DNA of 64,000 nucleotides from Siphonodentalium dalli. Its lineage: Eukaryota > Mollusca > Scaphopoda > Gadilida > Siphonodentaliidae. The stretch is from the NCBI GenBank assembly GCA_032622095.1, contig CP136064.1, positions 148,923,819 to 148,987,818 on the forward strand. The letters run 5' to 3'. Every line of letters begins with the position of its first letter. The first letter of the stretch is position 1. Of this stretch, positions 45,206 to 57,056 are shown piece by piece. The notes below the pieces were generated by a model. The model ran no database searches. It was not told where the DNA came from and saw nothing but the letters and a program-made list of their open reading frames with translations. Both the position numbers and the translations under genes were made by a program.

Positions 45206-45261
45206 TATGTTCAATTGACTCACAAGTAAATATCGAATGACGATACACATATTTGTAAAAA

Positions 45262-45340
45262 AGCATTGCAAGTCTTCCCTCCACTGGAAATAATAACAAA
45301 CACCCAATTATGTTTGGAAACCAGCAACGACGAGCGACTG
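45262..45340 (+). repeat. Direct repeat R45, copy 1
   Basis: 'agtcttccctccactggaaataataacaaacacccaattatgtttggaaaccagcaacgacgagcgact' recurs almost unchanged at 47359-47426. Function unknown; possibly the end of a dispersed element. Confidence 0.75.
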
Positions 45341-45425
45341 TCCCGTGCATTGCTCTGATCGCATAATGGTAGGCCTGACCACGTTGAACCAATGCGTACA
45401 GCCCCAGTAACGACGGCGTCCCCAC

Positions 45426-46300
45426 CGGCCAGAAAAAAACGTTTTTTTAATTCTGATTTTATATTTTTTTAATGGCGGAAATCTGTAACCAGAGCCTTTG
45501 TGAAGCCCGTCTGCAGGGTGAAATGCTGGTCCTCATCTCCATATTAATATGTATATTCATGTTGGCATGGACCCCAATCTTTTACCAACAATGGTATCAT
45601 TTTCTTTTGATTATACCCGGTTTTGAAACTGTAAATGACATATCGTCTTGAACAGACAAATGAATTCAGGTTCTGAGATTCATTACAATTTCTCTATGAA
45701 CTATTCAGGAATACAATTTGCTTGAATTCAAAAGGCGGCCATGGATACCGATAATGGGTATTTGCATCATTGTCATGTCATCGGGGAATGTTGTTGCTTC
45801 TTCTGTATTTCATTATTACTATCCAATGAATATATTTTGGAATGGTCATTGTCCTCACTATACAATCTCTTAAACACCAGATATTGTGTGACTGGGGATC
45901 AATGATGCGCGCATGCGCAGTCAACGCATATTTTCATGTTTTGCCAAATAAGGTCAAATGAACCAAAATATCATTTTCAAGCAGCTCAATGGTCATTCTA
46001 GGTTAATAGTGGGGCATGTGTGGAAATGTTATTTTTGTCACATTTCCCATATCACAATCTGCCTCAATTATCATAGTATCCCCTTTTTGCACATATATTT
46101 TAGTAAAATGACGGTTTAACCCCTACCAACAACCCGTTTCTAAGGTAAAAACAGTCGCATAGCAACCGTTGCCATGGAAAGTATTTTCGTGATTGCCCCC
46201 ATATCTGAAAATAATACGTGGGACCTAATATACAATTGTGCCAAGTTTTATGCTTTTATGACAATGTCCGCATTTGTTACACAAAAAACTATACCTAAAA
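45426..46300. other. No feature recognised
   Basis: Unique-looking intergenic DNA. A palindrome-like TGCGCGCATGCGCA occurs at 45906-45919. No coding evidence. Confidence 0.35.
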
Positions 46301-46311
46301 AAAATCGCACG

Positions 46312-46715
46312 GTGATTCCGTCACGCCCGTTGTGTGATTCCGTCACGGCGAACAAACCGAGTTAACTAGTAATATACACATAAGTGTGTGACAATGCGGC
46401 TTTTTTCTGCAAGTATAATGTATCTACTTTACTAATTGGGAACTTTTTCCAGGTCAGCTTGGCTGAATGAGCAGGGTTCTTCAATAGTACGGAACTACCC
46501 TCATATTGATGGCACTTTTTGGGTGATTCCGCCACGGACACAATTTGACCCAGAGTGAGATGATACTTAAATACACATACAGTTGTATATAATCAAACAA
46601 CTTTGTATAGTATGTACAATGTTTTTTATTTTAAGCGGTACCCTACTGGTCATAATTTTAGATTTTATAGGCCACAGAAAAGTGAAATTCCGTAAAATTT
46701 GGTGATTCCGTCACG
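46312..46715 (+). repeat. Four spaced copies of GTGATTCCGTCACG
   Basis: Exact copies at 46312-46325, 46334-46347 and 46702-46715, and a one-mismatch copy at 46523-46536. The outer bases are self-complementary (GTGA...TCAC). Sequences between copies are not repeated. Binding-site cluster or relic of a degenerate repeat; unknown. Confidence 0.6.
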
Positions 46716-47165
46716 CTGGAATTCGAACCGTGTGATAACTTGCCTTTCCATGAATATATAGCACCTGCTATCTTGAATATTCCTTGTGAAAGAAAAGCTT
46801 GGGGCCAACATAACATGAATAGACGTTTAATCACATCTTAAATGCATATTAATGAAGTCCACACAATATATAATTCTGTAATAAACCTCTGTATTTGGCA
46901 TGAGAACTTTCTATGCGCTTTTTATCCGATAATCTATAGATTTTTCTTAACGCCTCGTTCAATTTTGACAAAACGTCTTAAACCATGCAACACTACCGCC
47001 ACATTACTATTATATATTGTACTGTGCATCCAAATTCCAAAACACGCTTTGACATTTCGGAAGTTTGTCGAATCTTGACAAATTTAATATCTGATTTTGT
47101 TAACATTCTTCAACTTATATTCGAAAAAAAATTGTTAGGAAGTTGAACGTCATGCTAGAAGTGAA
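46716..47165. other. No feature recognised
   Basis: AT-rich; frame 46842-47078 has no recognisable motif. Confidence 0.35.
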
Positions 47166-47350
47166 TATGATTCCTGAACACGTGACCCCTCTTTGTTATC
47201 ACTAAGCCCCATTGGCTGTTACCTCGTCACGTGTTCATAAACAAACATAATTACACCCAATCACGAAACCCACCGTTTCCCGCGCTATTTAATTATGTTA
47301 ACCCGTGTTGGCAAGACAAATGTTTTTCTCTATACTGCGAAACGCGAACA
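47166..47350 (+). repeat. Dispersed repeat R47 (uninterrupted copy)
   Basis: 'ctctttgttatcacta.gccccattggctgttacctcgtcacgtgttcataaacaaac' to 'aacccgtgttggcaagacaaatgttttctctat..tgcgaaacgcg' is shared with 56476-56580 plus 56912-56962. The second copy is split by about 330 bp. Confidence 0.75.
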
Positions 47351-47358
47351 ATTATTAG

Positions 47359-47426
47359 TCTTCCCTCCACTGGAAATAATAACAAACACCCAATTATGTT
47401 TGGAAACCAGCCACGACGAGCGACTC
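47359..47426 (+). repeat. Direct repeat R45, copy 2
   Basis: Second copy of 45265-45335, one base different ('gccacgacgag' for 'gcaacgacgag'). It directly follows R47 here, whereas copy 1 does not. Confidence 0.75.
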
Positions 47427-47439
47427 TAGATTGTGTCCA

Positions 47440-48060
47440 AAAGCACAGAAGAAAAACACAACATGCCACTTTGTTGATAACATGATTTCTTATATCTGCT
47501 ATATTTCCCATAAACGTTCAATCTGAACTATATTGGGTCGTACCGATACACAGGCATAACTGCATTTTGCAGTTTGGCTGCGCCATATGCCGTGGCGTCC
47601 CCATCACCGACCATTAACACTATCCGTGCCTGCATGTGGCAATACCATGAGCGTAACCTGCTCTACTGTTATAGCCTCCAGTGGTTGTTTCCCACGTTCG
47701 AGAAACAATGCTTTCTACTGCCCTCGTCTAATTCTTATCGTTATATATAAACATACAACTTTCGCCCGAATAAAGCAAACAACAAGTGTGAACAAAATTA
47801 TACATACTCATTTGTGGTCAGGTCCGCATATACAAAATAATAATAACTTGCTATCACGATTCTCCCATGCATCTCCCGAACAGCGAGGTATATTTCGCAC
47901 CATAGTATACTGTCCGACGTAGATATCAGTAACGATTCAGACATTTTGTCTGTCAAACAGCCTGTGTTGAAATCCGCAGACAACTGTCTTGCTGTTTGTT
48001 CCTTATTGGCGAGCCTATAATACAGATATAGTCATGAAGCGGTTGTCATAAAATATCTAA
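47440..48060. other. No feature recognised
   Basis: Frame 47587-47922 has no recognisable domain. No repeat was recognised. Confidence 0.35.
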
Positions 48061-48179
48061 ACATACCATGTGTCAAATATCATGGCCGCCATTGAAAATC
48101 TCATGGGATTCTCACCAAAAAAAACATTGTTTCCTCCCTCGGTTCTTATTAAACCTTGGTTACCAAAACCAACTATATA

Positions 48180-48560
48180 CATTCTCATATATATTTTGAA
48201 GACCTCTGTCTGTCTGTCTGTATGTCTGTCTGTCTGTCTGTATGTCATTAATACAAATCTACGATTCTCGACCGATCGGGACGAAACTTGGTACGTGTGT
48301 GTAGTTTGACCAGGCGGTCGTCGTTGTCGTATTGGCGAGCCCGCGCGGTGCCCGCTACCCGCATGCGCAGACGAGATCTCGGAAACGGGTGGAGCTATCG
48401 ACTTGAAATTTGCTATGTGAATGTATCTTGCCCCGGATACGAATTTTATCGGGTCGCCAAGCCCGTGCGACGCCAGCTTCGCGCATGCGCAGACCAGATC
48501 TCGGAAACGGGTAGAGATATCGACTTGAAATTTTGTTTTTGAATAGCCCGGACAACGTAT
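48180..48560 (+). repeat. CTGT microsatellite plus two ~123-bp repeat units
   Basis: A CTGTCTGTCTGTATGT tract (48205-48245) precedes 'cgaccgatcgggacgaaacttggtac'. Two units of 'cgcatgcgcagac.agatctcggaaacgggt.gag.tatcgacttgaaattt' follow, at about 48360 and 48483. Dispersed-repeat style; the 191-residue minus-strand frame over it is an artefact. Confidence 0.6.
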
Positions 48561-48900
48561 ATATATATTTGAATGTATCGCCCCCTTTAATAGCGAATAT
48601 ATGATTTTTGGCAAAATTGTCTTCAATACCAATGTGCCATGTGCCCTATACTCAGAAATAAATTCGTTTATGCAATACGATTCAGTTCATGGATGACCCG
48701 TCGTCAACCAAAATACCAACACAAAAACACATCCATTGCATCGTTTTGTAAATGTGGATGCTTATTATCCCAATCGGGAATCTGGGCTTCGCCCTTATAA
48801 TAGGCACGCCATTTTAGCTGTTTTCCCGTCAGTTCTCGACCGACATTTGTATCTCGATTGTGCCTCAAGGCCACGCAAGTGGAATTAAGTCGCCCCGCCC

Positions 48901-49294
48901 GCGACCATCGACCGATCGCTCATCCATTCCATGGACGAAACCCACAACAACCGATGTGGTAAACGTCAGTATATATACTCTTTAAAATTTAAAGATATAT
49001 AAACGTGTCACGTGTTTTATTAAAATTGGTAGTGTTTATAAATATACGGATCATGTGTTTATTTGTAAAATATGAAATCGCTAGTGTTTTTATTAGCGCG
49101 ACCATCGGCCGATCGCTCATCCATTCCATGGACGAAACCCACAACAACCGATGTGGTAAACGTCAGTATATACACTCTTTAAAATTTAAAGATATATAAA
49201 CGTGTCACGTGTTTTATTAAAATTGGTAGTGTTTATAAATATACGGATCATGTGTTTATTTGTAAAATATGAAATCGCTAGTGTTTTTAATAAA
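48901..49294 (+). repeat. Tandem duplication of a 197-bp unit
   Basis: 48901-49097 and 49098-49294 are nearly identical ('gcgaccatcg.ccgatcgctcatccattccatggacg' onward), differing at a few bases. The unit ends in GTGTTT-rich DNA. Its head ('gctcatccattcc.tggacgaaa') is shared with the satellite near 52524 and 52970. Confidence 0.88.
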
Positions 49295-51640
49295 ACACTC
49301 GACATGTTTTAAACAGTTACATTATTATCTTCGACAGTGCAGCACTGTAATTTAAAATCCGAAAACAATTGTCCAATTTATTAATTCAACTACAAATTAA
49401 CTTTAAAATAAATATATGTGGTAATAAATTTTCGTAGACAAATATGTATGCCTAATTGCACTTGCTGCGTATGGTATAAAAACACCAGCGTTTATATGTT
49501 CATGTATATTTGAAAACACCAGTGTTTATGACTACGCAAGAGCGACTTCCCCGGCATGTATCATGCTGTGATTTATCTATCAAATAGTCTGCTGGGTGTA
49601 ATACAATAACATTGATACGGTAGAAATGAATGACTTTTGGATGGAATAACATCTGTGCTAAGTTACCACGCATGGAAAGCCAGTTAATTTTGGCCTCATT
49701 TAAATCACACTCTGCATTGTGTCAATTTACTGTATCTATTTGTCTGTGATGTTTATAACTCAATGTTCAATGAATTCTTCATAGAATAACAGTCTTCTTT
49801 GGATTTTGTGGTATCGTGAAATTGAGGTAAGTTTATATCTATGGTATTAGCAAGAAGTACTGCAGATATATAATCGATCTATATCGAAATGAAAAGGACA
49901 TATTGTATATGTGCATGTCATCTGACATGGATAGGGTGACACTATCTAAATCTCAAACTCTCTCAGTAACGCGTGTATCATTTTGAGTTGCAAGAATATA
50001 GAATCCGTTTTGGGGGCTGGTCTCACCAGTGGTAAAACAAAATTTAAAGCGACACATAAGTTTCAAACCCTTTATTCTAAATTCATTATTACTAACCGTA
50101 TATTATGTATCTGTCTTGCGCGTACGGGTTGGTGAATGTCCAAACTCGCGATTGCATAATTTAAGTGACTTTGGTGAGCGATTTTGATTTACGTCTCTTA
50201 CAATGATGAAATTTTCCCGTGTATTAATCAATTCAATGTTCCCTGCAATAGTTGTTCAATGTTATAAAGTTCGCTGTCAACACAAGTCAGAATATCAACA
50301 AGTATCCGTGTTAAACGGTTTATAATATGATCGCTATATACGGATGATCTAAGTTGCTGTTTTCTTTTCAGATATTTTCACTAATGTTTAATTAATTAAT
50401 TTTAAATCTTCATTGTTTCAGGATTCTGTATGACCAAACAATATTACAGGAGATGGGAAAGTTAAGGAATTGGCGAGATATTATGCAGTTAGTGTATACA
50501 AATGGAGGACTGAAGGGCACGAGTTGTATAACGGCATGAACTGAGATCTGAAACCATGATTTAAATATTATGAAGAGCATGGAGTGCTAAACTGAAACAC
50601 AAGCTTTCCACAGACATTCCACCAGTCATGTGATGATCAGTCCTCATGTACTCAAAACAGAGCCAGAAAATTAAAATATCACCTCTCTCCAAAAACTCGG
50701 AGATGATCCCGAATATGGGATTCAGAGCCATTATACGGAATATACATGGATTCTACATACAACGAAATATAGGATATATATATATATAGGAGTTCAACAT
50801 ACAATATGGTCTATACCGTATAACTAGATATACAGTATATGGAACTGCACGGCATTGGACTACATATAAAGAACCACTGGATTATATATACATATGATTT
50901 ATCAGAATATTTTATATTCACAGCATTGGATTAAAAGAAACCACGTGACTTTTAATATTCTCACAATGGATTTATCAGAAACCACGTGACTTTAAATATT
51001 ATAATATGGATTTATAAGAAACCAAAGACTCGTGCCATTATATGATATTTGAGTCATTTATGGTTTTTACCCTAATTCCATGACTGGAGCTTCCTGAAAT
51101 TTTGCGAAAACCATATGCCAATGCATTCTCTAATATATGCGAGTCTCCCATAGAGAGCCTCGCATATACAAGATAATACATTGCCCAATCAATATTCATC
51201 TTGTAAGCCAATGCATTATCTTATATATGCGAGGCTCCCCGTGAGAGACTCGCATAAGTAAGAGAATCAATGGCACAGTATCTTTAATGCTGCACCAGCG
51301 CAGCTCCCACCATGAACGTGTTAAGAAACAAGGTGGATTCAATAATGACAATTAATAATAATTATAGTCAAACATAAAATAAATCTCAATCTCAACGAAC
51401 AAATACATCTTTAATTCTAATTGTATACAATATTCTACATAATGCATTGACCAGTTATTTGCATGCACATGCACGAGGATCACATCGAACTAGTTCGAAA
51501 CAACCTAGTTCCACGAGTTTAAGAACATTTTGTCTTCTTATCAAATTGACGACCAATCGAAACACTATAGTTAACCAACGAACATTTTGGAGATGATGTT
51601 GAACAATTTGTTGAATTGTACCGAAATTTGTTTTTGAGAA
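49295..51640. other. No gene recognised; hairpin at 51120-51265
   Basis: AT-rich DNA. Near 50935-51030 there are three short repeats of 'tggattta.aagaaacca'. At 51120-51265 'gcattctcta.tatatgcgag.ctcc' pairs with 'ggctc..cgcatat.aagataat', forming linked hairpins. No exon identified. Confidence 0.4.
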
Positions 51641-51649
51641 TAAAATATT

Positions 51650-52015
51650 TATAAACACATCGGGTGTTTTATTTTCATAATAATAAACACGTCATAGTGT
51701 TTATAAAGTGTGTCTGAAAAATAAACACGTTGGGTGTTTATTATAAAACGCTATGGCATGTTTTAATATAATCACTAGTGTTTATTCATAATTGGATAGA
51801 GTGTTTATTTTATAACACTGACGTGTTTTTATAAAAACACTGGTGTTTATTCATAATTGGATGGAGTGTTTATTATAAAACACTGTGACATGTTTTTATA
51901 TAAACAATGGTGATTTAATTATAAAACACGTGTGTTTTTAATAAAACAGACCACACGTCTTATAAGTGTCTCTCATGTGTTTTTAATTAAACGCGTTTAT
52001 AGGAAATTATTTTTT
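51650..52015. repeat. GTGTTTATNNATAAAACAC-rich AT array
   Basis: Repeated inverse pairs of GTGTTTAT and ATAAACAC, with two copies of 'agtgtttattcataattgga', about every 25-40 bp. It is related to the GTGTTT-rich end of the 197-bp repeats and to 49480-49530. Confidence 0.65.
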
Positions 52016-52019
52016 ACAG

Positions 52020-53935
52020 TGTACCTCCGTGGTGTAACCTGGACTGACCGAGTCTTGACTGTTCATCGACATGAACTTTTCAAAAATATCCACTCGTCGC
52101 ACGAATCCGAACGTGCTTTATACGCCATTGATAATTCATGCGCGATGCATGTTACGCGTTTTTATTCGAACGTGCTTTATACGCCATTGATAATTCATGC
52201 GCGATGCATGTTACGCGTTTTTATTCAAACGACCGATTCATATATATGTCATTTATTGGTACAAGTTTACCACCGTTCTGCCTTGCCTCTCTTACGTGTG
52301 CATATTAGCCAAACCTTCGCGCTTCTCGCTAGAAGCAACAGTACCCACATTCGCGGTATAACCTGAACTAACCATGTCCTGACCTTCATGGACATGAACT
52401 TTTTTCTGTCCGAAATGTCAACCCGTTTGCGGCTTCTGCGCTCTCGAGTACCGATGTATCAGTATATATACGCCACCGCGTTATAACCTGGACTGGCTTT
52501 AGTCCTGAATTCAACCGAGCCTCATCCATTCCGTGGATGGAAACCACAACAACCGATGTTGGAAGTATCAGTATACACCTCCGCAATGCAACATGGACTG
52601 ACCAAGTCCTGACTGTTCGTAGACATGAAATTTTTAAAACAGTTTTAACTCGTCGCGGTTTCCGCGCTCACGGTATACCGGTGAATCCGAACTTGCTTTG
52701 TATGCCATATATATATACAATGCATGACCGATGCGGGTAACGCATTGTGAATCAAAACTACCGATTCAAATAAGCCATTTATTACACAAAAAAACATCGT
52801 TACGCACCACGTAACACGGACCAACCAACTCTTTGTGGATCACAGACATAAACTTGTTCTGTCTGAAATGTCAACCCGTCCGCGGCTTCTGCGCTCGCGG
52901 GCACCGACGTATTGGTATACGCCACTGTTGCATAACCTGGACTGACTATAAGTCCTGACTTCAACCAACCGCTCATCCATTCCGTGGACGAAAAACCCCA
53001 ACAATCAGTGTTGGAAGCATCAGTATACACCTCCGTGGTGTATAACCTTGTCAGTTACACTTCCGTTGTGTAACCTGGACTGACCAAGTCCAGACTGTTC
53101 ATAGACATGAACTTTTTCTGTCCGAAATGTCCACCCGTCCGCGGCTTCTGCGCTCGTGGATACCGGCGGATCCAATATGTCATGTATTGCTCACGAATAC
53201 CGACGAATCCGAACTTAATTATACATGTATGCCAGTTATACTGCTTTGAACCTGCGTGGATACTAAATGCATGCATGTTACGCCTTTTTAATCAAAGGAT
53301 CAATTCCAATATGTCATTTATTGGTATATGTTTAGCATCTGCCACGCCTAACGCCCGCACATTTGCGAAACATTCGCGCTTCTTGTTAGAAGCATCGTTA
53401 CATACCACCGCGGTGTAACCTGAACTATAACCAAGTTCCGACTGTTCATATATATGAACTTTTTCTGTCCGAAATTTCAACACCTCCGCGGATTCTGCGC
53501 TCGCGGATTCTGCGCTCGCGATGCTGGCGGATCTGAAATGTCTTTATATGACTTTTTTTAAGCAAGTGACCGATTCCAATATGCCATAATTGATAAGGGT
53601 TTAGCACCTGCCACGCCTACAACGCGCAGCGAAACATTCGCGCTTAAATTCTTGTTGAAATTATCGTTAATTCAAATTAGATTTCATATTCCGTAAACTT
53701 GGGCTAAAAGTCATCGCGAGGTGTTGCCGACATATGTATATTATGTTATGTTACACGCGACCGCGGTGTAACCTGTACCAAACAAGTCCCGACGGTTCGT
53801 GAATTTCTGTCTGAAATGTTAACCCGTCCGCGGCTTCTGCGCTCGTGATCGGTACCGGTGAATCCGAACTTTCTTTATATGTCGTTTATAATGCTTTGCA
53901 CCTGCGTGTATACGATGCATGTAACGCCTTTTTAG
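52020..53935 (+). repeat. Irregular satellite with CCGNGGTGTAACCTG units
   Basis: Units contain 'ccgtggtgtaacctggactgaccaagtcctgactgttc', 'gacatgaactttttctgtccgaaatgtcaacccgtccgcggcttctgcgctcg' and 'ggtgaatccgaacttgctttatatgcca', then a 'gatgcatgttacgc.ttttt' segment. Heads occur near 52027, 52465, 52567, 52921, 53063, 53408 and 53761, so spacing is irregular because of internal deletions. Open frames are by-products. Confidence 0.75.
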
Positions 53936-54480
53936 CTCACCTGAGACGAAGTCTCCGGTGGAGCTATAGTCATCACTCCTCGTCCGTCGTCCGTCCATCC
54001 GTCCGTCCGTCCGTCCGTCCATCGATCCGTCCGTGAAAATTTCTTTGAACATCTTCTCCTCTGAAACCGTAATGCCGAATTGGTTCATATTTGGTGTGGA
54101 TGTTCCCTAGGTGACTGTCATTCAGATTTGTTCAAATGAGGACACTGGGTCAAATAATTGCGAAGCCAGGGCCATAACTCTGTAATTCTTACAACGACTT
54201 CTTCTCAAATTTCATTTGGCCGAATTGGTTCATATTTGGTACAAAGGGTCCTTGGGGAACTGTTATTCAGATTTGTTCAAATGAGGTCACTGTGTCGAAT
54301 GTGGGCGGAGCCAGTGACATAACTTTAAAAAAAATTGTTTTTTGTCAAATTCAGATTTTTGGAATTTTCACCATACTCAAATTAACAAAAAAGAACAAAA
54401 AAGATTAATCATTTTATAAAATTTGAAAAAAGTGACACCATTATAACATCTGCAGAGTTATGAAACTTTAATCTTTAATC
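53936..54480 (+). repeat. GCTCACCTGAGAC-type dispersed repeat
   Basis: Begins with the hairpin AGCTCACCTGAGAC / GTCTCCGGTGGAGCT. A CCGTCCG tract follows, then two ~150-bp units ('ccgaattggttcatatttgg', 'ctgt.attcagatttgttcaaatgagg'). This hairpin-plus-CCGTCC structure is, from memory, typical of molluscan and related genomes. Confidence 0.65.
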
Positions 54481-54737
54481 TTCTGAAATTACAGAAATAT
54501 TCCATTACCCATCCCCCCTCCCACATGGCCCAGCACCCAACCAACATCCCTTCCAACGGATATCATTTCCAGCTTCCAACTTTAATATCTGTTCTATTAA
54601 AGTTGCAGATATCTCTTTGTGGATAAACAGAGAGAAACACAGGTCATTAATCTAGATTAGAATAATATGTCACTGACAGCTTATATAAACATACTGCTAG
54701 CAATTTTAAACAAACTGCCTGTATTTATTGTGTCTGA

Positions 54738-54838
54738 CATTTGCAGAATGAGGTTCACAGAGGGTGAATTTAGTGATGCTATCCCACACAGTGGGCTAGC
54801 ATCACCAAATTCACCATCTGGAGACCTCATTTTGCTTA
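54738..54838. repeat. ~100-bp hairpin element, copy 1
   Basis: 'gcagaatgaggttcacagag' plus 'ggtgaatttagtgatgcta' pairs with 'ctagcatcaccaaattcacc' plus 'atctggagacctcattttg'. Near-perfect palindrome with a short loop near 'cccacacagtggg'. Confidence 0.8.
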
Positions 54839-55033
54839 GGCCTCATCTTCTGGGAAGTATCTATAGTATCAAATTAACATTGTTTTTAGTTACATTTCCC
54901 TTCTAGGAAGTTTCTATATCCCCTAATTTGCAGAAGATAAAATTCATAATTGAGGTGCCCAATGGGTGAACATCAACTTCCAACTGGGGAACTTCAATCT
55001 TATCCTAGGTCTGCCATAGCAGTTGAGGGCCTT

Positions 55034-55134
55034 AGCAGAATGAGGTCCCCAGAGGGTGAAATTAGTTATGCTAGCCCACTGTGCAAGATAGCGTCACTAA
55101 AGTCACCCTCTGGTGGACCTCATTCTGCAAATGA
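55034..55134. repeat. ~100-bp hairpin element, copy 2
   Basis: Same palindrome as 54738-54838 ('gcagaatgaggtccccagag', 'tgctagcccactgtg', 'agtcaccctctggtggacct'). A mobile hairpin is likely, since two independent copies lie 296 bp apart. Confidence 0.8.
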
Positions 55135-55704
55135 CAGACACACTATCACACTATTTCAAGGCTTGATTGTACAATACATTGTGTTGCTTGAGGCCAGGCA
55201 CATACAATGTAGGAATAGCACACTGTTTGCAGGCTGCTTCTTTGGTGATTGTGATTCAGATTTGTTCAATCAGGGTCACCAGGTCAAGTAGGTGCAAGGC
55301 CAGCTACATTACTCTTTCTCTCCATAGTAATTCATGATGTGTCTTCTATGCAAGAATCAAATGGCCTATTTTGCTTATATTTGGTATGAAATTACCTTGG
55401 GTGACAGCTTTGTGAAAATGGGATCACAAAGTCAAATAAGGGCAGAGCCAGAGACTTAACTATTTCACTACATAGTAATTCTTAAAATATGTTTGCAAGA
55501 ACTAGTTGGCTTATTTAGCATGGAATGTTCTTCCATGACTGCAATTCAGATTTTTGTTAATGGGGTCACCTGGTCAAATAGGGGCCAAACGAAGGAAAGT
55601 TTCCCTCTTAATATGCTTCCTTCACAAGGACCATCAGGTCTATTTTACTGATATTTATCATATGTATGAAGGGTTCTTTGGTGTCTGGGATTTTCAAACC
55701 AATA

Positions 55705-56165
55705 GTCGTTCTTGGGTTCAATAAGAGGCAGTTCCGTTTTAATAGATATAGATTCATAATCAATGTTGACCGATGCAAAATTAATGTTCTATTTTAATTT
55801 AATAGTATTCATTGTTCAACTAATATCTAATAACACACAATTAGTAAGATTCGCGCATATTCAATAAACGTACATTCGTTTCAATAGCCATATTTTCATA
55901 ATCAATAAAGATATTTCAAACCAATAGACGATTTCCCACGATCAATGATTATCGTTAATCGTTATAAAACTAATAGACCTTATTGTCATTCTTATATTTA
56001 ATAGATATAAATTATCACCAATGCACAATTAATAACGTTCGTATTCGAATCAATATCTAATAGCGGAATCAACTATTTCCGGTGAAATCAATGACTAAAA
56101 ATGCAGAATTAATGGACGAGTCTACAGAATTAATAGCTTCCGTTTACAAACCAATGAACAATTCT
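55705..56165 (-). repeat. 20-21-bp quasi-periodic CAATA/CAATG array
   Basis: About twenty blocks of the type TCAATA, CCAATG, TTAATA or CTAATA recur mostly every 19-21 bp, separated by about 14-bp spacers that are not repeats of one another. Read on the minus strand the anchor is YATTRRWW, as in the arms around Kazal exon 1. Longer gaps appear to be missing or degenerate anchors. No coding potential. Confidence 0.6.
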
Positions 56166-56475
56166 TGAATTACTAGTTAATTCTTGAATTAACGCTAGGG
56201 GCGCTGGCCACCAGTTTTGCTGGAGTCACCTAACCGCAAAATCCGTGACGTCAACATGGGATATCCCCGCGATATCCCCGCGACCCAAAAAAAAATGCAT
56301 GTTCTCGAACATTTTCGCGTCAGAAATTGACCCTGAACATGAAAGCTGCAATGATATACGGACTGTGGACTATATCCTGTACCTGTAGCAGATACCGAAG
56401 ATGCATTTGAGAGCTTGTTTATCAATATTGACCCAGAATGCCGACGAAGATCTGAAGATAGTCGCGAGGCCACAC

Positions 56476-56962
56476 CTCTTTGTTATCACTAGCCCCATTG
56501 GCTGTTACCTCGTCACGTGTTCATAAACAAACATAATTACACCCAATCACGAAACCCACCGTTTCCTGCGCTATTTAATTTTATTATATGATCATAAGTT
56601 TCTTTCCCCAATTCCTATGTTAAAACGTAACGAAAAAATCGAGATATCTAACTATGTTCACCTCATTAATGAAACAACAGGTTAATATCAGTTCTGAGTG
56701 ACGTCAGAAACTTCAGGGGTTAACATAACTTATTATCAGACCTGAAAATTGATCAGGTTTTCCAGCGACGTTCAACGTCACAACGTCTTGTCCAATCAAA
56801 GCGCGTTTCATATAATAAAACAGTTATCGCATTGTTTCGAGGTTGACACGAGGAATTGTCAACCCGATGAAGTCAATAATCACCAAGGCCGTAGGCCGAT
56901 GTGAATATTTGCTTAACCCGTGTTGGCAAGACAAATGTTTTCTCTATATTGCGAAACGCGCA
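56476..56962 (+). repeat. Dispersed repeat R47, copy split by ~330 bp
   Basis: 56476-56580 and 56912-56962 together match 47185-47345. The intervening 56582-56911 lacks inverted ends that I can see, so it may be an insertion here or a deletion in the other copy. Confidence 0.7.
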
Positions 56963-57015
56963 AAACTATTAATAATGTTATTGGGACGAAAAGTCGCAAG
57001 ACTTGTTCCGTATTA

Positions 57016-57045
57016 TGATGATGATGATGATGATGATGATGATTA
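57016..57045 (+). repeat. GAT microsatellite
   Basis: About nine uninterrupted GAT triplets (57017-57043) within 'tattatgatgatgat...gattatgatatg'. Confidence 0.9.
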
Positions 57046-57056
57046 TGATATGATTG

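Larger units (their letters stand above)
54481..55700. other. Continuing degenerate repeat; no gene
   Basis: Diverged continuation of the preceding repeat ('ttcagatttttgttaatggggtcacctggtcaaata', 'ggcttattta'), holding the twin hairpins listed separately. No coding evidence. Confidence 0.4.

Noticed and set aside
48057-48632. 191-residue minus-strand open frame
   Set aside because: Runs across a CTGT microsatellite and a two-unit repeat; composition is that of the repeat and no domain is seen.
55705-56165. The 20-21-bp periodic array considered as CRISPR-like
   Set aside because: Anchors are only 5-8 degenerate bases, far shorter than CRISPR repeats, and occur elsewhere inside foldback arms.
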